A DNA stretch of 64,000 bases. Source: Dirofilaria immitis. Taxonomy: Eukaryota > Nematoda > Chromadorea > Rhabditida > Onchocercidae. The notes beneath the pieces are model-generated. The model had not been told where the DNA came from. It searched no databases and saw only the letters and a list, made by a program, of their open reading frames with translations. The translations under genes and the position numbers were made by a program. This document shows, piece after piece, positions 14,264 through 26,600 of this stretch (positions are counted from its first letter, which is position 1; each line of letters starts with the position of its first letter). The stretch lies in assembly GCA_024305405.1 (NCBI GenBank), contig JAKNDB010000092.1:4307501-4371500 (forward strand). Direction: 5' to 3'.

Positions 14264-14285
14264 TTTCTTTCTTTCCTAAAAACAG
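14264..14285 (+). promoter_or_regulatory. candidate splice acceptor before the zinc-finger start codon
   Basis: A pyrimidine-rich stretch ends in an AG at 14284-14285, 15 bases before the ATG at 14301. No upstream exon is visible, so a spliced-leader addition site is the simplest reading. An ordinary acceptor joined to an unseen 5' UTR exon cannot be excluded. Confidence 0.5.
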
Positions 14286-14300
14286 TGACATTTATAAAAT

Positions 14301-14323
14301 ATGAGTGGAAACAATTTATTATC

Positions 14324-14398
<75 letters not shown>

Positions 14399-17300
14399 GT
14401 CATCATCATCATCATCATCGTTATCGTCATCAACAACTAATACGTTACCTGCATTGGTATCAGTAGCTGCAGCAGTTGCATCAGCAGCTACAGCAGCTGC
14501 TAACGCGATCCGAAATAGCAATAGCACAAGTAATAGTGATAGTAGTAATAGTTGTAATAATACTGTGCTACAAACGACAACAACGCCCGAAGGCGGAGAC
14601 AATAAGATTGCTGTTAGTACTGCTTCCACTACTACTACTACTACTACTACTAGTACTAGTACTATTACTACTACTACTACTACTACCACTACTACTACTA
14701 CTGCTACTACTACTATTACTACTACTACTACTACTATTGGTGGTACGACTACTACTGCTGCAATTAATGCTACAGCAATAGAAATAGCAGTAAGTTCCAT
14801 TCCACAGTTGCAGCATCAACAGCATCATCAATATCAACAGCAGAATCATCATTATCATCATCAACATCAGGTATTATCATCACCATCATCATCATCATCA
14901 TCATCATCATCAGTAACAACAACAGCAACAGCAATAGCAGTAGCAGCAACAACAACAACAGCAACAGTAATAGCACCAACAATATCATCAGCACTACCAC
15001 CACCATTACCGCCTTCTGCTATTGTTTTATCACCTCAATCAAATTCTCTTATTGGTTTATCATCTCAGGTTCACGAAGTTATCTGCAATTTATGCCCGAA
15101 AACTTTTGCTAGCCAAAAATTACTTCAACAGCATCAGCATATGTTTCATACCGATAAAGCATTTATTTGTGAAATTTGCGGTAAAGCATTCCGGTTCCGG
15201 TCTAACTTAGCGGAACATCGATCCGTTCATACCGCACTTAAGCCATATGTTTGCAAATTTTGTGGCAAATCATCAAGACTTAAAGGTTAGAACTTTCTTT
15301 CTCTCTCTAAAATTCCATTTATTAGCTTTAATTGGTTCAACTGATTAATTGATTAATTAATAATGAGAAGTTGCTATAATTACCGAAAGTTTATTTGTCT
15401 ATTTTTTTGAACCTCCCAATAATTACAATAATTTACTAAACTTGAAATGATAATATATTAATGGTAATTTCTCTGTTACATATAATAAGGTTTTTTGATC
15501 CTAATTAAAAAAAGAAACTCAAATATGCTAATAATTCCAATCTTTTCTTTTTCTTTACCTTAAAAAGTATGCATTGTTAATATCCACATATACATTAATA
15601 TTATTTAATTGCATATAATATTAATAAATTTGAAAATTGAACTAATCCATAAACTTATTTAATGCATTTTTATTTGCCAATGTCTTCTTTTTTCTGTTCT
15701 TTTTTTGCATCAATTTTCAGCTTATCATAGAATAAAATCTTAAATTTAATGGCCTAAAAATAACTAATTGACCAGATTTTTTATCAAAATAGTAAAAAAA
15801 ATCGTTCTCCTATTTTAATTTGTCCAAAAAAATCATTCATCTCATGTGAGCTCATCCAATCTTATCCATTTTTTTCAAATCCTTCTTGTCAAGTGATCTA
15901 TTCATTCTTGTTAAAAATCTATTTAAATGAAGTCTATCAATTCTTTTTATTGGCCTAAGATAGCAAATAATATATCCGTCAAAGTTTAATGAAGTGAAAT
16001 GAAAACGGACATAAACGTAAAATGATCGCTTCTTCATAGCAAGTACTACAACTATTTAGTAAATGTTGTACCCGATGACGTATCTTTATTCTACCCGCGG
16101 GCTGTTTGCTTTTTATTTCTTCTAAGCAACTTTCATCATTGATTACTTCGTTTTGGTAAACTGGATTAGCTTGTTTACTTGCAGATAATAAAAATTGTGG
16201 TTCACACAGAAGAATTGCTTAGACAGTTGTTGGAGATGGATAACAAAAGGAGAAAAAGCCAGTAAATACAATTAAATAATCAATAAAATTTACAATTTAA
16301 TTAAATAAAAATAACGTCAAAAAGTGTTACAATTTTCATTTTGATCAAAAAGCGAATCAAAAGTTAATGAATCTTATTTGTTATGTATTTTTCCTATTTG
16401 TTGTACATTTCTTCTTTTTTTGTTTACATTTATTTCCAAACTTTCTCCGTATTTTCTATCACGCAATAAATCATTTATATTCGGAATAATTTATACAATG
16501 CTTTTTCATTTCTCTTTTTATTTTTCAAATCTTGAATTATCGAAAAAAATAAAAAAATGGCATTATCTTATTTTTAATTCAATTTTTAATAATTTTTGGA
16601 GATTTTAAGAATGAAATCCTTTATAATTGTTGTTTTTTCGCTTTTTTTGTTCCCAACCAGATGAACAATTTTTCATAATGTTCAGCTTATTTAATTTTTT
16701 TCTTTTAAAATAAAATTTAAAATTTAGCAATTTATTAAGAAAATGAATTTTATGCCTCATTTTTCTTCCCTTTTATAATCATATAAAATCATTTTTTTAG
16801 TTTTTTTTTTCAAAATTAAAACTTGAAAAATTTTTTCTTTGACGTTCTTATATTTTCATTAAACTTACCACAAAAATGTATGATTAATTTTGCTACTGTA
16901 GTTTTTCTGAAAACAGATTCGAAATTATTAATGCTTAAAAATAATTACATCTATTGAGGCAAATATTTAATGTCTTCTATCTGTCATTTTATGATAAATT
17001 ACTTGTGGAAGTAATTAATTAGCATATATATTATCGATTAATTTAAGATTCTACAAATTTTTTTGAATTATTTGAAAAATCCATTTTAATATCTATACTA
17101 TTAGAATAATATCCGTAAAAAGGAATAAAAAATGAGAAGGCCAAAAGTTTTATAATTTCTGTCGTTGAAATTATTATTAATTCCATTTTCTATAAATTTA
17201 TTTCTTCTTTTTTGAATTCGATACACAAAAATTTACTTCTCATTGTTAGTTTGCAACAAACTTATATTACAACTTATCCAATCGCCGATTTTTTATTATC

Positions 17301-20300
17301 AGCTATCTTCAATCTCTCACTGCAACAAATTATCAAGAAAGCAATTTCTCAATTTTAGCAACTTTGCTAAACGCACGAAATAGTTGAACTTTAACCGGTA
17401 TTTTCTGGAAATGAATCACTGGAAAGTTTCATAAAGAATTTTTAAATTCAAGCACAGCTAATTGAATGAATTCCATTCATTTGCAGTTTATCCTTTGTTA
17501 TTTCCCAACTCATGATCAATTTATATATGCATAACAGAGTTTGGAAAGTTCCAATTACATCACTATGACCAGAATTTCAATTTGCAAATTTTTTTCTCTT
17601 TATAATTATCATATGTATGGACGATCTGATATCTTCGTCTGCTGCATTAAATTTGTTGAATATTTCCAAATGATTAAGCATTAAGCATTACCATTTAGAT
17701 TATAAAGATACCTATATCTCTAGATTAGATGATTAAGTCTTCATTATTGAATATTTAACTTACCATAATCTAGACGATAAGGTCATTTACTGTTGGGTAC
17801 TTAATTTATCTTAAGTTTAAATAGTGAAATTTTGATTTGAATGATTTCATTTTAATATTAAAAAACATTTCTATGGCATAATTTCATTTTATCATTTACA
17901 AATTATTTTAAGTTATTTCAGTTGCTGGCATGAAACTTCGGCAACAAATAATTTCTTCACATCTTGCAATTTATAAAAATTAAATTTCAAACTACTACAT
18001 GTTTGATAATAACATAAGCATATCAATTTTTCTTTGCAATGATTTGATGCTTTATAAAATTCTATCGGCAAAACTTTTAGATTTCTGTTTAAAAACTTGC
18101 TTTTCCCGCAATTATTAGCGATTACCACTTTATCATTATCAGGAGCAACTGAAACATAATCATCACCTTTATTAATACGGTTACAATTGCAATTATCATG
18201 ATCATTATTGCCATCATTTATTATAGTTATTCATTTTTGATATCGTTTCCATGCGGTGTTAATTAAAATTAAAAATTTTAATCAATAACAGTTAAGAAGT
18301 AGTCGAAAATGATCACAAATATGATAATGCCATTATTATCTTGTTGATAATAATTCTTGTAGAAATAAGCTTTATTAGAAAGAAATTGCAGTTGAACCGG
18401 ATTTTCTCATTTCTATCTCTTTCTTATAATAATATATTTGAATGAATCAATGTACATATACATATGTATTTATATATTTATATAATGGTCGAATTATTTT
18501 TTTAAAAAAGTGCTTCAATAAATTTATATCTCCAAAGAAAATAAAATAATAAGCAAAAGCAATAGAACATTAGATTAAGTTGTTAGGACGAGATATTTTC
18601 AGTCTCCATATGTTATTATAAATATTATTCGATTAAATGAACCTATCGTATCATATCAAATATCACTTTTACTTGCATTCTTAATTATTATATTCAAAAA
18701 AAGACGAAAAAAATTTTTTAAAAAAGTGGAAATTATATTCATTTACTATTTATTAATATTAAGTGTTAAGTGAAGGGAAAAAGTATAATAGAATGATTAG
18801 TTGATAGTATTCTATGGTTATAATATAAATACTATTAGCAAGGAATATAATTTTTGTAAATTTTATGTAACTCTTTCCTTTTTTTAATTTAAAATTTTAA
18901 TTACTTATTAAATATGCTTCTTCTTTCATATGCATAATTTTTTTTTGGGAAGGAATTTTCAACAAATATTAAAAGATATATGTAAATAATTGGTAAAAAG
19001 TACAGTGTATTCGTTTCTTTCTGCAATTTATTGCATGTAATCAAATTTGTATATTTCTCACTAATATATCCGGTTTGTAAATAAGAATTGTCATTGTCAA
19101 ATGTACTACAACAGGATGTCCCCTTTTGATGACAGAAATACGGAGGGAGAAAGGGATGAATAGATGGGGAATAAAATGATATTAAGTATGGAGGCCAGGG
19201 AAGATTAGAAAATTTGACGAATGAAAATGATTAAGTGATAAGAGATAATGACAATTCTTATTCATGTAACGGATATTTTCATTGAAGAAAATATACCTGA
19301 AAATTATTTTTTTAAATAGCTGATTGATAATGATGATAATGGTCACAATCACTGTCGTTGATATTCGAAAGATGACACGATTAGTTATCATTTTTTTCTG
19401 TTCGTATGAATCGTTGATAAAATAAAACGAAGGAGTAGTTTTAGTGGTAGTTAATTTTTGTGAAATTTTTTGAAATAAATAAGTTTAAATATAAATGTAT
19501 AAATAAAAATAAACGCAAGCAAAATAAAATTAGATATTTAGATAAATGAAATATTTTAAGTAAATTTATTTTTAAAATAGACAAAAGACAATATAATTTT
19601 ATTCAATAATATTTACTGATCTGCAGGCAAAATTCCAGTCTTTTGTCATCATCATCATTATCATCATCGTTATCATCATCATCAACATCATCATCATCAT
19701 CATCATGTCATCATCATCATCATCATCATCATCATCTGTGTTTGCCTTGTTTGCATTCGTGATGCATTTTTACCATCATGCAAAATTTTGCCTTTGGTGA
19801 TTTTGGTGATGACAATACTAGTGATGGAGGATGGGAAGACAAGCGGGACAAAACGCAACGATCATTATTGTGGAAAATATTGCCGATATTTTTAGTGGAA
19901 GAGGAGGAGGGTGAGAAGTTGGCCGGGGAGAGGAAGAAAGGACGGGGATAGTTTTAAAAATGATAATCGGGAAGAAAGAGAAATTTCTGTCCGAAACCTG
20001 TATTTTATTATATTTCCATTTGATGACGATAATAATGTTGACCGGATAAGATTTGGACTTTTGTCATCGTTAAATTGAATACTTAGAAACAATGCGGGAA
20101 GGAAAGGAATAAACTTGAATATAAAAGTGATCAAAGGTAGCGAGGGAAAAGGAATACAAAAACTGTTTTTATCAAATTTATTTTTTGATAAATTTAATTC
20201 TGAAAAATTAATTTTAAATACGAAAAATAAAATAAAATAGAAAAGTTAAAAGTACATTTGACAAAAATTCTATTTTCTTTAAATATTTCTTTAAATAAAT

Positions 20301-23300
20301 TATTTATCCATTCTTTATGAATTATTAATTCAGTTTTTGGCATTATTGATTAAATGACAACATTAATAATAATATTAATGACAGTACCATTCATAAAATA
20401 ACATTAAATTTAATGAATTTTAAATATTTCTTTGAAATTGCTCAGCCGTCGATTTGATAGTGGTGAAATTTAAAAATCAAAGTTATTCTTAAACATAGCA
20501 GGTAATTTCTTAATAACTCATTGCATAGCATATTTAATCTGTTATATTAATCGGATAACTAAAAGAAATTTTAATATTTTTAGATATTTTAGTATGATCT
20601 TTTGTCAGACTAGTAGCTGGAATGGTTTGGGACATATATTTTAGGTTATCAGGTCATCTAATTTTTATTTCGCTGACAGTGTTTTTTGCTGTATTGTAGG
20701 AGACTGGAAAAACATTTGGCATTAAGAAAAAACGAAAACTAGGCACAAATAACGATTAATAACAGATACACGCTAAAAATATCAATAAGATATCTTCAAC
20801 TGTATTACAATATGCGAGGATACTGTAATGTTGAGTTGTTAACTATAAGATTATCTTACAGTTAACCTATTTCATAACATCACTAGACTGAATTACTATA
20901 TTTTATAGTATTTTGATCTATATTCTTACCTAACAGCTAGTATATTTTAATAACAATAATAAAAATCATTAAACATATTTATAGTACCATATTCGATAAT
21001 ATGGTAGAATTGTATTCTTCCTACAGTTAATATATTTCAGTAGCAAAAGATATCATTAAATAGTGCTGTCATATTCTATGATACTGTAATTATATTCCAG
21101 CCTTTTAATGATATAACGTTTTTTCGATAGCTAGAATAAATTTTAGCGTGGCATTAAGAATAACGTTTTTTACTATTTTACTCGATTATATTTGGAAATC
21201 TTTTTTACTTTCTCGAATTCAGAATTGGTTAAGAAAATCTTACTTATCAAGAAGTAAATTATTAATTAATTAATATTGTTGGAGTTGAATTTAGAGAAAT
21301 TTGTTAGTGATTAAATAGACTTATTTAGAAAAAATAGTTTCAGCATATTATTTTGCTAGGTAATCCTAAAATAAGTGATAAAAATTCTTCTGCATTCATT
21401 ATAAAATAATTCAAATCACTTTTGTTAATTCATTCTGGAAAATATATACATATATTTATCTCTTTCCTTTCCAAATCCAGTATTTCAAATTATAAATTTA
21501 TTAATTAATTGATGATTGAATACTTCATTTCCATTAAATCATTATATATGAGTTTAATAAATATTCAAATTCTTTTTGTTATGAATTCAAGCATTATCCA
21601 TTGATGAAATTAGCCATTTTTTTGCTTCAAATGAAAGGTATTTTTGAATGTTATTCTTTCAAGATTACTCTTTTACATCTCTTTCAATTCAATTTCTCCC
21701 AATTATATTTTTAATTAATAAATTTATAATTTGAAATGGAAATTCAAAAATAATGCCATTCATTCATTTCCACAACATCTGTTCTTTCATTCGTTGTAAT
21801 ACATTTATATTACGTAAATTGAACAAATAATCCTTCTAGCAAGAGATCTTGACAAAAGAAAAAAAAATTGGCTAATTAGTTGAGTGTAAGGACAAATTAA
21901 TTTATCATGCAATTCCCTCAATGTTACAGTTGCTCCAGTCTTCTATAATCAATGAATAAAATCACAAAAGCAGAAAAAAATTCAACTTTATTTTTCGAAA
22001 ACTTTTGTATTTTTTCATAATATATAGTACGAAACGGAAAATTTCAGTTTCATAAAATTTTTTGCGATTAATTTGCAAAACAAATAGATAATCAAAGTGA
22101 AAAAATATTTTAAAAGATTTTAATTCCTTTCTTTTCCTTCCTTCCTTTAAAGTTTTTAGGTCCTAAAGATTTGATTAATAATTATTTCATTGATTCTGTT
22201 AAAAGTCTATTAATCTTCTTTTTTTTTCAATTTCACTTCACATCACTTCTTTTACATTCATTTATTTCATTCTCACTTTTGTTGATCAATTCAACAATTT
22301 CTGAATAATTTTTATTTTATCAAATCTATCAATAAACATATAGCTTCTGATGTCAGCTTTATTGCTTTTTAAAGTTTCCATGTAAAATATATTTATTATT
22401 AAAAATATATTTAAACAAATGATGATAAAAGAATTTTATTTTCAGGAAATTTGACGAAACATATTCTAAAGCATCATAAACAAGAGCAAAATGCATATAT
22501 CGGTAAAGATGATATTATAATCAAGAAGGTTAGCCCCATAAATTACAGATTTATTTGACAAAATTTTAAGGCTTATAAAACTTAAATTATTTTGATTTGT
22601 TTTAACAAAAATTGAAGAAATTTTCAATGTTTTCAAATTTTATTATAATTCTTCAATTTGTATTATAATTTCTTTACATTTTGTTTCAATCCTTCGAAAA
22701 TTTTTTTTTAAACAGAAGCAATCATCTCATATCTTAACGCTATATAAATTAATTATAGGGTAAAAATCGGTAAAAGATCCGGCAGCTGTTGATTTCCTCG
22801 AGAAATCAATGATAGTATTAACTTCCGGCACCTCAGAAAATCCGCTTAATTTACCCGCGCAGAAAGATGTAATTTCATATCAACCTATCCTATTTATGTT
22901 TTTCTTTAATTGCAAATGGATAATTTTGCATTAAATTCAGATTAAGATGAATCCTTTGTAATGTAATGTTTCATTTTTTCATTAGTTTCAAACTTTGTGA
23001 AAAATTGTACTTCAGGAAGCAATGGACGACGAAAATGATAAAGGTCGTTCAATATTTATGTCTCTTGGCCTTGATACGGGCAGTATGGATCTCAGGTCAA
23101 CCTCACCTGAAGAAGAATCCATTTTGCGGTTCGCGGTTAGTAATTAATTGAAGTTTGAAAAATTTATGAAAACGTCTTATTACTTTACAAATTATTTTTT
23201 ACATTAAATCAAAAATTTTCAAATTTGCGCTATTATAAAATCCATTGTGTATTATAATTCTGTAATATTATATCATTTCTTCCTATTGAGTTGTTTATTT

Positions 23301-23517
23301 TTTAAAATAAGCCATATCATAATAGTATTTTCAATTAGAAACTACAATTTTCTATTCTATTACAGGAATATTATATATTACTTATTCATGTTTGTTAAAA
23401 TAATCATCTAATATGCATTATATATAATGCTTAATGTAGAAATATATTACTATGCTTATGTTATTAAATTTAAATTAATTAACCATTATTACAATTTTCA
23501 TTATCATCGCAACATAT

Positions 23518-23558
<41 letters not shown>

Positions 23559-23574
23559 TGCATACATACATACA

Positions 23575-23609
<35 letters not shown>

Positions 23610-26600
23610 GTATATATATGTATACATATATATTGATAGATGATAATATTATGCTAAGGAATGGATAGATTTAAATGAGTTAATTTACCAAATGACTTTT
23701 CGTTCGCAATCGCTTCCTTTAAAACTTTTGTACGAATGCTAATGTGTAATGGATTTAATTTAAATAGTTAAAAGCTTTGAAATTTTAAACGAAACCGAAC
23801 AACGATTTTATTGTAATAAGTGGCATTGTTGTCTTCTTTCCTTCGGTTCATCCTTTCAATCTCAGCCTGTTGTAATTGTCTGACTTTGAAATATATATAT
23901 ATATATATGCATTTCAATATGTATATATAGATAGATAGATAGATTAATACCATACAATATAGATTGAAAATTTTACAGGGTTAACTGTTAAAATTATCAT
24001 TAAATGATAAAGGTAGTTTGATATGAATAAAAAGAAAAAATAACAAAAAAGTTAAGTGAACAAAAATAGTTTATTAATTTTTTCTTTGATTTATATACAT
24101 GCATTTCAATATTTGAAAGTCAGACAATTATAACAGGCTAAGATTGAAAGGATAAGCCGTATATGATCAAACTGATTATAACAGAGTTAGTTTGATAATG
24201 ATAAACATTCATGTGATCCAATTGATTTTTATAATGAAACTCTTTTTTTTTTTAAAAAAAAAAAAGACGAAGAAGAAAAATTTGATCTTAAATGATAATA
24301 TTTCGTTTCGAAAAAGAAAAGATAAGAAAGAAACTAAGTGAAGAGGAATGATTTATTAATTTTTCTTTTATTTTTATATTTTATTTTGTTTTACCTTTTT
24401 GAAAAATAAAAAAAGTGGAAAGAATCTTTCAGCAATTTTTTCTTTATTTGAAAATTGACAGAATAGAAAAAGTGATATTGTATCGATATTGATCTTTCAG
24501 AAAATATTGATCTTTTCCTGATAAAATTAAGCTGATTTTTTAACATAATTATTTATCTTTCTTCATTCCTTACATCATAGTTCCAGCAAATATTCCTGCT
24601 ATCTAGTAGAATCAGGATTTCGTCAATTTTTTTTTCGCATTCTCCCACATCTTATGATATTTGACGAAAAACTGAAATAAATAATATAGTATTAACCTTC
24701 CTTTTCTCCCTCTTTTTATCGTTCCTTATCACTTGCTCAATATTTTATTAAACAAAAGGAAGAATTTCAGCTATGCCATTAAACTAAGTATAATAAGATT
24801 TGCTAAGGGAAGAAATGATAAAAATTGAAATGATGATAAAAATTCATAATGTTGCAGTTCGTTTATCAGTGATAACTTGAAATCAGCGGGAAAATTCAAA
24901 AAATTAGTGTACATTCTTAAAGATATATCATATTTATTTAGAAAAATTATGAAAAAGTTTGCATGAACAATGTTGTAAAATGTATACTTTTTCTATGATA
25001 TCAATCAATTGGCAGAGATGAAATTAAAGAGATTATTCATACATATCAATGAGTTATCAGATTTATTGAATACGGTAGATATGGAAAAGATTGTTATGAA
25101 TTAATGAATAATTTAACTCAATTATTAGTAGCCTATGAAGTAAACGAATTGAAAGTGTGTTATTTATGAGATCGAAATAATTATGAAAGAACGAGAATAT
25201 GAATAAATTAAAATTGATATCAATAAATCTCAAGCAATTATTAAATGAGCATGGGGAACAAATAATTCGATGGATCGAAAATGGATTAATACAGGCTTAA
25301 ATTTAAATAAGCTAACTAAACTAGAATTGGGTAAAAGTTCAGGCTGATTAAGTTTGAAATTTAAAGGTAGATGTTGATTTCAAGGACAAATAAAATGGTT
25401 ATTCTTCATAAGGATTAAAATAAAGCAATTATTGACTATAATTTCCATAAAATTTGGAGTAAATTCGATATCACAACAATCTGCAAGAGTTTAAAAATAA
25501 AATATGTATGATTTTTTTCAAATAAATTTGAATGAAATTATCATGGGGAAGTTATTATACAAAATAGATGGTTTATTCTAATTATAGTTTTTATTATTTT
25601 TTTATTTTCCAGTTATTTAATTAGTTCTTATTTTTAAATTTTTCGAGCAAAATTTTAAACTTTTGAAATATTTGGCTAATTTTATACGCAAACATAAATA
25701 CGAAAAAGAAAATTAATAACATTAAAATATTAGTGAAATGTATGAATCATAGCAAATGTTAAATAAGCTATTTAAGAAGTAATTTTTGAACTGAAAAAGT
25801 TTTATTTACCAAAAGATTTCCTTCTATGTTAATTAGATTTTGCATTATTAAAAAAAGCCATTGTTATCAATTCTTTCCTTTCAACATTTCTGCAGTTGCA
25901 TAGAAGTGCACAATTTATTAGATTGTCTAAAGAGAAAATTCAAATTGGAATTTGAAATTGCTTAATATTTAATTATTAGCACAAATCGTAGGATTATTTG
26001 TTGATTTTAATTTAGTTTATTTAAATTCCGTTAATTTCAACAAAGGGATTTGCCGACTTCCCTTCTCTTTGTCTTTTTTTTTTTTATAAAATAGGTCTTT
26101 GAAAATTGTTAAAAAAATATATTTTAAAACAAATCGCTCTGTGAAGTATTGCACTTAAAACTTTGACATTTTAATTTGTTATATAAAAAGATAATTTCAG
26201 GCAGTATTTGTTTATTACTTAAATTAAAATGAAAAATGGAAATTATTTGTAAGAATTAATTAACTAATAAATCTATTAAACTTGGAATAAATTTTTGCAA
26301 CTTTTATAGAAATGGAAATGAATTTTAAAGGAATAAGTATTATATATTCCTATATATATATATATATATATATCTTTACTCTTTTTACAATATTATTCAT
26401 AATTTTTTAAATTGATTTAATATTAGAATAATTGGGTAATGCAAAAATTGTATTTCAATACAAATAATATATACACATATACTATATTACAGATCATGAA
26501 TTTTAATTTGTTATTTGATTAAATATTCATGTAATTGTTCTGATTAATATTAACGTTGCTTTTCGCTTTCGCTACTTTATTTATAATTATAGTATTATTA

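Larger units (their letters stand above)
1..14284. other. gene-poor AT-rich 5' region
   Basis: No exon series, conserved domain or RNA gene could be supported on either strand. Open frames here are short, low-complexity and rich in Ile, Phe, Tyr, Asn or Lys, as random AT-rich DNA gives, or they come from microsatellites. The region holds many simple repeats and two diverged tandem duplications, listed separately. Locally less AT-rich islands without coding signature lie at about 8480-8720, 10660-11170 and 13200-13440. The stretch probably contains upstream regulatory DNA of the zinc-finger gene that starts at 14301, but no specific site can be named. Confidence 0.55.
15286..22445 (+). other. 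7.2-kb first intron of the zinc-finger gene
   Basis: Bounded by a GT donor after AAAG at 15285 and a TTTCAG acceptor at 22440-22445, both phase 1. AT-rich filler with no supported nested gene. It contains a TCA microsatellite (19643-19735) and the hairpin array at 20769-21150. Confidence 0.8.

Noticed and set aside
14276..14800. 174-codon minus-strand open frame opposite exon 1 of the zinc-finger gene
   Set aside because: Poly-Val/poly-Asp from the complementary strand of TCA and ACT repeats; the + strand frame carries real zinc fingers.
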